The position numbers were made by a program, and so were the translations under genes. Under the pieces are notes generated by a model, which saw nothing but the letters and a program-made list of their open reading frames with translations, was not told where the DNA came from and ran no database searches. From positions 1,149,819 through 1,213,818 of the forward strand of contig NZ_VYSA01000002.1 in NCBI RefSeq assembly GCF_008710745.1: DNA of 64,000 nucleotides. Direction: 5' to 3'. The DNA is from Microbacterium rhizomatis (lineage in GTDB: Bacteria > Actinomycetota > Actinomycetes > Actinomycetales > Microbacteriaceae). This document shows positions 17,002 to 24,365 of this stretch, piece after piece (positions within the stretch are counted from its first letter, which is position 1; each line of letters starts with the position of its first letter).

Positions 17002-17205
17002 CTACCGTCGCCGCGGCGCCGGGGGCGGGGGCACCTCTTTCGCGGCGATCACGTCTGTCACCGCTATCGTCTCGATTCCCCTGACCCCGTCGACGACGAG
17101 GGTGTCGGCATCGGCGCGCAGCAGCACCCCGAGCGCGTCGGTCGCCTGACCTGTGGGGAGCAGGTAGCGCACGACCACGCGCATGCCCGGCTCGAGGCCG
17201 CTCAC
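17002..17205 (-). CDS. small SH3-like protein (N-terminal module of Rv0428c-type acetyltransferases)
   Basis: A 67-residue protein from GTG 17205, which overlaps the SDR stop as GTGA; ATG 17208 is an alternative. The pattern GLEPGMRVVVRYLLPTGQATDALGVL is followed by alternating strands and AVTDVIAAKEVPPPPAPRRR. It resembles the small beta-barrel found at the N-terminus of actinobacterial Rv0428c-like acetyltransferases, here as a free-standing protein without a GNAT domain. It probably binds nucleic acid or protein; that is inference. Confidence 0.62.
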   Translation of the reverse strand: MSGLEPGMRVVVRYLLPTGQATDALGVLLRADADTLVVDGVRGIETIAVTDVIAAKEVPPPPAPRRR

Positions 17206-18698
17206 CATGCGCCGGGCGCGTAGTCCTTGAGGAAGACGCCGAACAGGTCTTCACCCGCCTCGCCGCGCACGATCGGGTCGTACACACGTGCGGCACCGTC
17301 GACGAGGTCGAGCGGGGCGTGGAAGCCCTCCTCGGCGAGACGCACCTTCGTGGGGTGAGGGCGTTCATCGGTGATCCAGCCGGTGTCGACGCTCGTCATG
17401 AGGATGCGGTCGCTCTCGAACATCTCGCGCGCGCTCGTGCGGGTGAGCATGTTGACAGCGGCTTTGGCCATGTTGGTGTGCGGATGCCCGGGGCCCTTGT
17501 AGCCGCGACCGAACACGCCCTCCATCGCACTCACGTTGACGATGTACGTGCGACGCGCCGAGCTCGCGGCGAGAGAGGCCCGCAGCTTCGAGATGAGCAG
17601 GAACGGCGCGGTCGTGTTGGCCAGCTGCACCTCGAGCATCTCGAGCGGGTCGACCTGCTCGACGCGCTGGGTCCACGAGTTGACGTCGTGCAGGTCGGGC
17701 AGGAGTCCGCCCGCATCGATCGCCGTCCCGGCGGCGAGCCGTTCGAGCGAGCTCGACCCCGGCGCCATCGCCTGCTCGGTGAGCTCATCGGCGCGTGCGG
17801 CCGCCGCGGCCAGAACCGGGTGCGCAGCCACGGATCGCTCGAGCGCCTGCGGATGCTGATCGTTCGTGTGCCCGAAGGTCACGAGCTCGGGCAGAGGGCC
17901 GTCCGGAAGGGGAGCGAGCTCGGCATCGACGAGGGGCTGATACGCCCCGGGCGAGCGCCGCACCGTCTGCGTCGCGTTATTGATGAGGATGTCGAGGGGC
18001 CCTGCTGCGGCGACGTCTTCGGCGAGGCCGATCACCTGGGCCGGATCGCGCAGGTCGATGCCGACGACCTTGAGGCGATCGATCCACTCGGGAGAATCGG
18101 GGAGGCTCGTGAAACGGCGCACCGCGTCACGCGGGAACCGTGTGGTGATCGTGGTGTGCGCGCCGTCGCGCAGCAGCCGCAGGGCGATGTACATGCCGAT
18201 TTTCGCGCGCCCGCCGGTCAGGAGCGCCCGCTTGCCGGTCAGGTCGGTGCGCGCGTCGCGCTTGGCGTGGCTCATCGCCGCGCAGTCGGGGCAGAGCTGG
18301 TGGTAGAACGCGTCCACCACGGTGTAAGGCTGCTTGCAGATGTAGCAGCCGCGCGCCTTGATCAGGACCCCGGCGGTGGGTGCCGTCGTGGCCGTCGAGA
18401 TCGGGATGCCGCGCGTCTCGTCGTCGATCCGGTCGGGCGCGCCGGTGGCCGTTGCCGCCACGACGGCGCGGTCGGCGTCGTTGACCGCATCCCTCGCCAC
18501 CCGGCGGCGCTCGCGCTTCACCGCTTTGAACATCTTGGCCGTCGCGCGGCGGACGGCGATGAAGTCGGGGTGGGAGTCGTCGACCTCGACCAGTCGCTCC
18601 AGCACCTCGAGCGCGACCGCGAGGTCGGCCGGGTCGATACCGCTGCCTTCAGTGGCGCTGCCTTCGGAGGCGCTGCGGTCGAGGTCGTCGGTGGGCAC
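17202..18698 (-). CDS. large SDR-fold protein with zinc-ribbon insert, atypical active site
   Basis: A 498-residue protein from GTG 18698. Residues 1-105 form a charged, helical N-terminal region. Two CxxC pairs (near residues 118-121 and 136-139) form a zinc-ribbon-like knuckle. An SDR Rossmann domain follows, with the TGGRAKIG nucleotide loop (about 161-168), an ILINNATQT strand and the VNVSAMEGVFG serine region. The usual YxxxK is not there: the lysine in HTNMAK has Thr at the Tyr position, and the nearest Tyr is 12 residues upstream. Either catalysis is altered or the protein is a binding/structural paralogue. It heads a unit with the small SH3-like gene. Confidence 0.8.
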   Translation of the reverse strand: MPTDDLDRSASEGSATEGSGIDPADLAVALEVLERLVEVDDSHPDFIAVRRATAKMFKAVKRERRRVARDAVNDADRAVVAATATGAPDRIDDETRGIPISTATTAPTAGVLIKARGCYICKQPYTVVDAFYHQLCPDCAAMSHAKRDARTDLTGKRALLTGGRAKIGMYIALRLLRDGAHTTITTRFPRDAVRRFTSLPDSPEWIDRLKVVGIDLRDPAQVIGLAEDVAAAGPLDILINNATQTVRRSPGAYQPLVDAELAPLPDGPLPELVTFGHTNDQHPQALERSVAAHPVLAAAAARADELTEQAMAPGSSSLERLAAGTAIDAGGLLPDLHDVNSWTQRVEQVDPLEMLEVQLANTTAPFLLISKLRASLAASSARRTYIVNVSAMEGVFGRGYKGPGHPHTNMAKAAVNMLTRTSAREMFESDRILMTSVDTGWITDERPHPTKVRLAEEGFHAPLDLVDGAARVYDPIVRGEAGEDLFGVFLKDYAPGAW

Positions 18699-18798
18699 AC
18701 GGAATTCTATCCGCGCTCGCCTGAATGCGGACCGATCCCCTCGCCGGCGCGAGCGCAACCCCCGTGCGGCTGTCCGGACGCCGGCGTAGCGTGCGGGT

Positions 18799-18993
18799 AT
18801 GACAGATCACGGCGCGACCGATCCGCACGCAGCGGGCCAGCCCGGCTCAGACGACCACACCGGCGAGGGGCAGGCCGACGACGAGAAGAATCCGACCGGG
18901 GGCGACAAGACCACGGAGGAGCAGCTGACCGCCGACAACGCGGTCGAGGAAGACACCCTCAAGGCCCTCGACCCCGACGCACCCTCGGCCTGA
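18799..18993 (+). CDS. small acidic hypothetical protein
   Basis: A 64-residue, very acidic and polar protein (start MTDHGATDPH, end ALDPDAPSA) with no hydrophobic segment; it is probably disordered. ATG 18799 is 100 bp from the divergent SDR start, and the stop is 33 bp before dinB. Codon usage is normal for the window, with GC-rich third positions. I do not recognise a family. Confidence 0.6.
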   Translation: MTDHGATDPHAAGQPGSDDHTGEGQADDEKNPTGGDKTTEEQLTADNAVEEDTLKALDPDAPSA

Positions 18994-19026
18994 TCTCCCT
19001 TTCCTGATCGATCCGACCGAGCGCAC

Positions 19027-20100
19027 ATGTCTCCTCGCCCGTGGGTGCTGCACGTCGATATGGACCAGTTCATCGCCGCGGTCGAGGTGCTCCGCAACCC
19101 CGAGCTCGCCGGAAAGCCGGTGATCGTGGGTGGTCGCGGCGACCCGACCGAGCGCGCCGTGGTCTCGACGGCGTCGTACGAGGCGCGGGCGTTCGGGGTC
19201 GGTTCGGGCATGCCGCTGCGGATCGCTGCGCGCAAGGCGCCGGAGGCGATCATCCTTCCCGTGGATGCTCCGGCCTACCTCGCCGCATCGGAACAGGTGA
19301 TGTCGACCCTGCGTGAGCAGCCCGGCGCCGTGGTGCAGGTTCTCGGCTGGGACGAGGCGTTCGTCGGAGTGACGACGGACGATCCGGAGGCGTATGCACG
19401 GCGCGTGCAGGCGGCTGTGCGGGAACGCACAGCACTGCACTGCAGTGTCGGGGTGGGAGACACCCTCGTGCGCGCCAAGGTCGCCACCGCGTTCGGCAAG
19501 CCGCGCGGGGTCTTCCGGTTGACCTCGGAGAACTGGCTCGAGGTGATGGGCGACAAGCCGACGATCGAACTCTGGGGTGTGGGCAGCAAGATCTCACGCC
19601 GCCTGGAGGGCCTGGGCATCCGCACCGTCGCAGACCTCGCCGCGGCGGACGATGCCGCGCTCGTGCCCGAGTTCGGCCCGCGCATGGGCCCGTGGTTCGC
19701 GCAGCTCGGGCGCGGCGAGGGCGCGTCGGTCGTCGACGACACTCCCTGGGTTGCTCGGGGTCATGCGCGTGAGACCACCTACCAGGTCGATCTCGTCGCT
19801 CCTGCCGAGATCGATGCCGCGATCCGGGAGCTGCTCGCGCACGTGCTCGATGATGTGGCCGCGGAGGGCCGGCCGGCGATCGGCCTGACGCTCAAGGTGC
19901 GCTACGTGCCGTTCTTCACCAAGACGTTCACCAAGAAGATCGCCGCGACCTCGGACCGCGATGTCGTGCAGGCGAAGCTCCGCGAACTCGTTGCCAAGAT
20001 CGAACCCGATCGCGCGATCCGCCTGCTCGGGGTCCGGGTCGAGATGGCCATGCCCGACGACGCACGCGAGGGGCACACCCCTACCCGCAGCGGCTGGTGA
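19027..20100 (+). CDS. dinB: DNA polymerase IV, Y-family
   Basis: A 357-residue Y-family polymerase. The palm begins with VLHVDMDQFIAAVE (first metal Asp); the second catalytic acidic pair is in GWDEAFVGV; a steric-gate-region aromatic is in MDQF. GIRTVADLAAAD is the helix-hairpin-helix, and a little-finger domain ends near residue 345. There is no clear QLxLF clamp-binding tail: the protein ends TPTRSGW. It performs error-prone translesion synthesis. Start ATG 19027. It converges with the SagB-type gene, leaving five bases between stops. Confidence 0.9.
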   Translation: MSPRPWVLHVDMDQFIAAVEVLRNPELAGKPVIVGGRGDPTERAVVSTASYEARAFGVGSGMPLRIAARKAPEAIILPVDAPAYLAASEQVMSTLREQPGAVVQVLGWDEAFVGVTTDDPEAYARRVQAAVRERTALHCSVGVGDTLVRAKVATAFGKPRGVFRLTSENWLEVMGDKPTIELWGVGSKISRRLEGLGIRTVADLAAADDAALVPEFGPRMGPWFAQLGRGEGASVVDDTPWVARGHARETTYQVDLVAPAEIDAAIRELLAHVLDDVAAEGRPAIGLTLKVRYVPFFTKTFTKKIAATSDRDVVQAKLRELVAKIEPDRAIRLLGVRVEMAMPDDAREGHTPTRSGW

Positions 20101-20105
20101 CGGCC

Positions 20106-21509
20106 TCAGGCGCCGAGCAGGAACTCGCCGACGGAGGTGTGCTCGATGGCTCGTGTGCCGGCTGCGAGGGCGAAGAGCTCCGAGTCGCCGCCCCCCAGCG
20201 GGCACGACCCGAGGCCCATCGCCGTCGCGACGAGCTGCATCGTCGCGTATACGACCCCGACGTTCTTGAGGATGGTCGGGTAGGCGATCCCTTCGTACTT
20301 CCACGACAGCCGCCGGAAGTCCGCCGCCAGGATCACCGCGAGCGGGGGCACGATGTCCGACCCCGTCGCCTTGCCGGCATCCCCCAGCAGAGTGTGGACC
20401 CGCGGCCCCCACGGCGCGACCGGATCGAGCCCATGCCCGACCGGGTCGTACCGGTAGAACCCGCGCTCGATGTCAGCGCACTCGCCGATGACGAGGTAGG
20501 TCGTGAGCTCGTGCATCCCGCCCCCGGCGGGATGGGGTCGTACGGTCATCGGGTAGTCGCGCGGGTCGTCACCCGCGTCGAACGCGCGTCGCACGCGCAC
20601 GCTCCGGTAGAGGAACTCGCCGAGCCTGGCCGCGTCGATCGGCCCGAGCGACCGTCGCGACGCGCGCGCTTCCATCACGGCCGCGAACGGAGGGTCCTCG
20701 CGTGCCAGGAGGTCGAGGTCGGGTCGCGGCAGCGGGATCGCGGGCACCCCGAAATCGAACGCGAGCGCCGCAGGCGCAGGACGGATGCCGACGAAGCGGA
20801 ACGTGCCGCCGCGGGGGCGATCGGCCACCGCGTACCTGCTGCGCGCGTGCAGCAGCAGATCCGGCAGCTCCCACTGAGAAAGGACGGGGTCGTCGTCTTC
20901 GGCGGCGCGTCCATCGTCGTCGACGGTCACGAGGAGACCGCCCGCGTAGAGCGCGGCGACGAGGGTCTCGGCCGTGTCGGCGTTCATGCCGGGGATGGAT
21001 GCGGCAGCCCCCGTTCGGGGCACCATGAACGCCGCGACGACCGCTGCGGCGACCCCCGACAGCTCGGCACGGAGGGTGCCCTGGGGCGACTCCAGCGTCA
21101 GAGCGCCATCGCCGCGGTGCAGCAGCGCGAAGCGCGAGAGCAGCAGGAGCGACGCGCTCGGCAGGGGCGCCGGATCCGCCAGATCCGGTGCGCCCGCTGC
21201 GGTGGGAACGAACTCGGCGATCAGCTCGCCGTGCTCGTCGACGAGCCGGTATGCGAGCAATCCGAACCGCATCGCCCGGCGCGACCAGGTCATCCAGCGC
21301 GCAAGCGCGACCGGGCCACCCTCTGCCGCAAGCTCCGACAGCGTGACCGCGTCCGTCGGCGCCGCGAGCACTCGAGCGAGCGGGCCCGCTTCGGGGGCGG
21401 CGAGCGCCGGCATCGGCAGTCGGATGCCGGCGCGCTCGAGCACTGGCGGACTCGCACCCAGGTCGACCGCGGTCCGATCGCGGAGGGCGACCAGCATCCC
21501 GCCGCTCAC
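20106..21509 (-). CDS. SagB-type FMN dehydrogenase (azoline oxidase) of the RiPP locus
   Basis: A 467-residue protein. The N-terminal half (about 1-215) is diverged and Ala-rich. The C-terminal half is a nitroreductase-like domain of the SagB/McbC family, which uses FMN to oxidise thiazolines and (methyl)oxazolines to azoles. The catalytic Lys-Tyr pair is visible in RLSWKYEGIAYPTILKNVG. GTG 21509 overlaps the cyclodehydratase stop as GTGA, so both enzymes are made from one message. It is the last gene of the leftward precursor-YcaO-dehydrogenase unit. Azole formation is inferred from the family. Confidence 0.85.
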   Translation of the reverse strand: MSGGMLVALRDRTAVDLGASPPVLERAGIRLPMPALAAPEAGPLARVLAAPTDAVTLSELAAEGGPVALARWMTWSRRAMRFGLLAYRLVDEHGELIAEFVPTAAGAPDLADPAPLPSASLLLLSRFALLHRGDGALTLESPQGTLRAELSGVAAAVVAAFMVPRTGAAASIPGMNADTAETLVAALYAGGLLVTVDDDGRAAEDDDPVLSQWELPDLLLHARSRYAVADRPRGGTFRFVGIRPAPAALAFDFGVPAIPLPRPDLDLLAREDPPFAAVMEARASRRSLGPIDAARLGEFLYRSVRVRRAFDAGDDPRDYPMTVRPHPAGGGMHELTTYLVIGECADIERGFYRYDPVGHGLDPVAPWGPRVHTLLGDAGKATGSDIVPPLAVILAADFRRLSWKYEGIAYPTILKNVGVVYATMQLVATAMGLGSCPLGGGDSELFALAAGTRAIEHTSVGEFLLGA

Positions 21510-23839
21510 AGGAAGAACGGGATCGGGTTGAGCTCGGACTCGGGGACCGCCTCTTCGAGCCAGCCGAGGGCGATCGGCACCTCGTACAGGCGCCCGGGTG
21601 CGAAGCGCGACCAGAAGTGCCGGAGGCCCGGGACGACGACCCGTACGACGGGCAGGCCGATGTCGGGGCGGGTCTGATCGATCGCGTACATCGACATCCC
21701 GGCGCGTTCCACCCTGTCGCGGCACGTGCGTACGTCCACGGCGAGGTCCGCGCCGGTCTGGGTCGCGTGATCCTGCGCGTGCCAGACCGGCGCGGCCGGA
21801 TCGGGCACGAGGTAGGGCTGGTTCTCTATCGTGGCGGTACGCAGCCAGTGCATGAGCTCGCGATCCATCGGCGAGTCCTCATCGTGCGGGTGCTCATCGA
21901 GGTACGACGACTGATTGATCTCGCCCAGCGCCCGCAGGACCGCGATCTCGGGGTCCAGGTGCGCGCCGAACCCCATGAGGATCGCGTCCGCGCCGTCGCT
22001 CGTACGGCGCGAGAACGCCGCGAACGTCGGGATGCCGAGGTCGGTGGTGAGATCGATCGCCCAGGTGTCGCGGCCGCGCGATCGGTAGTCGTCGACCATG
22101 TCGTCGATCCAGGTGTTGCCGAAGCTCGCCAGGTCCACCGCCGGTCGCCGCAGCCGGTTGTACCACCAGATCGCGACGCCGTCACGCTCCACGAGTTCGT
22201 AGAACGCCTGCAGTATCGCCTCGGTGACGGTGTTGCCCGCCGCGCATCCGTTCGAATCCGACGCGATGCCTCTCGTCGCCTCGACGGAGCCGCCGTAGTA
22301 GCAGTACCCGGTCGGAAGGAGATACTCGCGATCATGGGTCAGCGACCACACCGGGGTCCAGTCGATGACCGCCTCTTCGTCGAATCGCTCGGGCACGCCG
22401 TTGAACCACGACTCGGGCGAGCCGTGTTCGTCGGCGTGCGCGTATTGGCGCTCGCTGAAGAGCATGGCGTCGTTGGGGTGGATCGCGCGGGCGCCCAGGC
22501 TGCGCAGCGAGCCCCTGATCGCGCGCTCCCCACCCTGCCGCATCGTGGAGTAGCGTTCGAGGGCCTCGGCGAGCGCCCCCGCGCGAGCCTGTTCGCGCGT
22601 CGTTCCCTTGCCCGCGGTCATCGACCGCAGGCTGTGCTTGAGCGAGAGCAGGTCTTTCGGGGCGAGGGCGAGGTTGGTTCCCGACATCCACAAGTGGGCG
22701 CCGGGGAACGGCAGCTCGTGCTCCTCCAGGAACGGGACCGCGCCGGTGACCGGGCTCACGTGATGCCGGTAGCGACGGTAGGTCTCGTCGGCGCTGACCG
22801 TGCGCGTTCCTCCGTCGTCACCCCGGCGCGGTCGCTCGGGCTGCGGGACGACCGGCTCTGCGGCCGACGGAATCGGGTCGCCGCACGCCGGGCACTGCGG
22901 CCGGCGGACGACCACGTGGTGACGGGTCCGCCAGTCGGTCAGGTCGAGTTCGGTGAGGATCGCGGATGCCTCGGGCGCGCCCTCGATCGTGGGCTGCGCG
23001 ATGCCGCCCAAGGCTTTGAGCGCCTCGAGTCCTGCCATCCTGCCGACGAGGGCGGAGGCCTGGGCGCCGGCGGTCATCGGTACCGCTGCTGACGAGGCGC
23101 CGTCTTCGGCGAGAACGGCGTGGAAGCGCCGGTGCGTGCTCCGGCGGTTGCGGAGGCACTCCCAGCACGCCGTCGCGCCCGGCCGGAACAGCGGACCGAT
23201 CCACGGCTTCGCCGCGTCGGGCCAGACGAGGAGCCACGGGATGCCGGCATCCAGGCAGCGCTCGTTGATCGTCGCGAGTTCGTCGTCCAGGTAGTCGCCG
23301 GCCAGGACGATGACGAGGTCGGGAGTGGTCAGTTCGGGCGCCGGGTCGAGCGCCGCGGGCACTTCGCCGAGCTCGAGCACCGAGCATCCCTCGTCGCCGA
23401 GGGTCGCGGCGACCGCCGCGGTGACACCGGCACCCACGCCGCGCAGCGTCACGACGGCCACCGTCGCCCTGCGCACCTCGCTCGCCGCGTCGGCGCCGAC
23501 ACCCATCTCCGACCACCACGCGCGCTCGGCCAGAGTTCTCGGGTCGGCGGCCGGGACGATGATTCCGCGCTTCTTCAGCTGACCGATCGCGTAGTAGACC
23601 TTGGCGGGCGCGATCTGGGTGCCCAGCAGCGTCGCGACCTCGTCTGAGGTGCGCCCCTCGATCGACTCGGCGACCGCCTTGATGGTCGGGCCTCGCAGCA
23701 GCGACGCATCGTCGCCTCGCAGGGCGACGATGCCCGCGCCGTCGAGGATCCGCAACGAGACACGCGGGTCGACCGCCCATCGAGGTTCGGCCGACGGCTC
23801 GGCGTCATGGGTGGCGCTCCGGGTCTCGGTGATGGTCAT
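21506..23839 (-). CDS. fused leader-binding/E1-like and YcaO cyclodehydratase (TOMM synthetase)
   Basis: A 777-residue fusion. A RiPP recognition element-like winged helix (about 30-100) binds the leader. An E1/ThiF-like region (about 115-330) has Cys pairs CWEC and CPACG for zinc. The YcaO domain (about 345-777) has the ATP motifs ALAEALERYS and GCAAGNTVTEAILQAFYELVERD. It would use ATP to cyclise Cys, Ser or Thr of the precursor to azolines. The C-terminus NPIPFFL lacks the usual PxPxP end, which matters for YcaO activity in other systems. ATG 23839 follows GAGGAGGAG, a very strong ribosome-binding site. The promoter is probably that of the precursor, through the hairpin. Confidence 0.92.
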   Translation of the reverse strand: MTITETRSATHDAEPSAEPRWAVDPRVSLRILDGAGIVALRGDDASLLRGPTIKAVAESIEGRTSDEVATLLGTQIAPAKVYYAIGQLKKRGIIVPAADPRTLAERAWWSEMGVGADAASEVRRATVAVVTLRGVGAGVTAAVAATLGDEGCSVLELGEVPAALDPAPELTTPDLVIVLAGDYLDDELATINERCLDAGIPWLLVWPDAAKPWIGPLFRPGATACWECLRNRRSTHRRFHAVLAEDGASSAAVPMTAGAQASALVGRMAGLEALKALGGIAQPTIEGAPEASAILTELDLTDWRTRHHVVVRRPQCPACGDPIPSAAEPVVPQPERPRRGDDGGTRTVSADETYRRYRHHVSPVTGAVPFLEEHELPFPGAHLWMSGTNLALAPKDLLSLKHSLRSMTAGKGTTREQARAGALAEALERYSTMRQGGERAIRGSLRSLGARAIHPNDAMLFSERQYAHADEHGSPESWFNGVPERFDEEAVIDWTPVWSLTHDREYLLPTGYCYYGGSVEATRGIASDSNGCAAGNTVTEAILQAFYELVERDGVAIWWYNRLRRPAVDLASFGNTWIDDMVDDYRSRGRDTWAIDLTTDLGIPTFAAFSRRTSDGADAILMGFGAHLDPEIAVLRALGEINQSSYLDEHPHDEDSPMDRELMHWLRTATIENQPYLVPDPAAPVWHAQDHATQTGADLAVDVRTCRDRVERAGMSMYAIDQTRPDIGLPVVRVVVPGLRHFWSRFAPGRLYEVPIALGWLEEAVPESELNPIPFFL

Positions 23840-23888
23840 CGTCTCCTCCTCTATGCAGGCCTTACGCGGGCGGCCGGTCGACAGACAC

Positions 23889-23922
23889 GACCGCGCCGCG
23901 GACCGCAGTCCACGGCGCGGTC
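23889..23922. terminator. hairpin between precursor and cyclodehydratase (copy 1)
   Basis: Arms 23889-23903 and 23908-23922 form a 15-bp stem with a 4-nt loop and one C-A mismatch. It is GC-rich with no U-tract and lies between the precursor stop and YcaO start. A partial attenuator that leaves precursor mRNA in excess over enzyme mRNA is the likely role. The orphan precursor keeps the same hairpin at 37246-37279. Confidence 0.75.
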
Positions 23923-23940
23923 AGTGCCGATGGGTCATCC

Positions 23941-24231
23941 TCAGCCCTTCGCGGTGCGCGTCGAGTCGCAGGTCGCCCAGTTGGTCCAGCTCATGGTGTT
24001 GCCACCGGCGACAGCGTCCAGCTGGTCGTCGGAGAGCTCGCTCGGGCGGGCCGGGAGGACGAGGTGCACGACCTCGGCGGTGTCTTCCACGACCTCGAAG
24101 CGCGCGCCTTCGGGCGCGGTGACCCCGGCCTCGGCGAGCGTTGCGGTCGGGTCGGCGATGAGCTTCGCCTTGAACGCATCGTCCTCCCAGGCCTGAGCGA
24201 TGATCTTGCCGATGTTGTTGGCGTCAGCCAT
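23941..24231 (-). CDS. NHLP-leader RiPP (TOMM) precursor peptide 1
   Basis: A 96-residue precursor. Residues 1-77 are a nitrile-hydratase-alpha-like leader: AWEDDAFKAKLIADP and EVVEDTAEVVHLVLP are family hallmarks, and it ends in LSDDQLDAVAGG, a Gly-Gly cleavage site. The predicted core is the 19 residues NTMSWTNWATCDSTRTAKG, with one Cys, two Ser and five Thr as possible cyclisation sites. ATG 24231 has AGGGAG eight bases upstream. It directly precedes the YcaO and SagB genes. A near-identical leader with a different core lies at 37298-37588. Which residues are modified cannot be read from sequence. Confidence 0.93.
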   Translation of the reverse strand: MADANNIGKIIAQAWEDDAFKAKLIADPTATLAEAGVTAPEGARFEVVEDTAEVVHLVLPARPSELSDDQLDAVAGGNTMSWTNWATCDSTRTAKG

Positions 24232-24253
24232 GTCGATGTCTCCCTGTTAGCCG

Positions 24254-24274
24254 GGCGGAGTCCGAATCTCCGCC
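24254..24274 (-). promoter_or_regulatory. 5'-UTR hairpin upstream of precursor 1
   Basis: GGCGGAG and CTCCGCC (24254-24260 and 24268-24274) form a perfect 7-bp stem with a 7-nt loop, 22 bases before the precursor ATG. The stem is identical upstream of the second precursor while the loop differs, so the structure seems maintained. It could be a 5' stabiliser. Confidence 0.6.
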
Positions 24275-24365
24275 TCGCTATCGATCATTCCGGGAGCACG
24301 AGGGACCGCACCATGGGTCTAGGTCCTGTCGACGGGTGCGGGTGGATGGTCTGGTGTTCGTCGCG

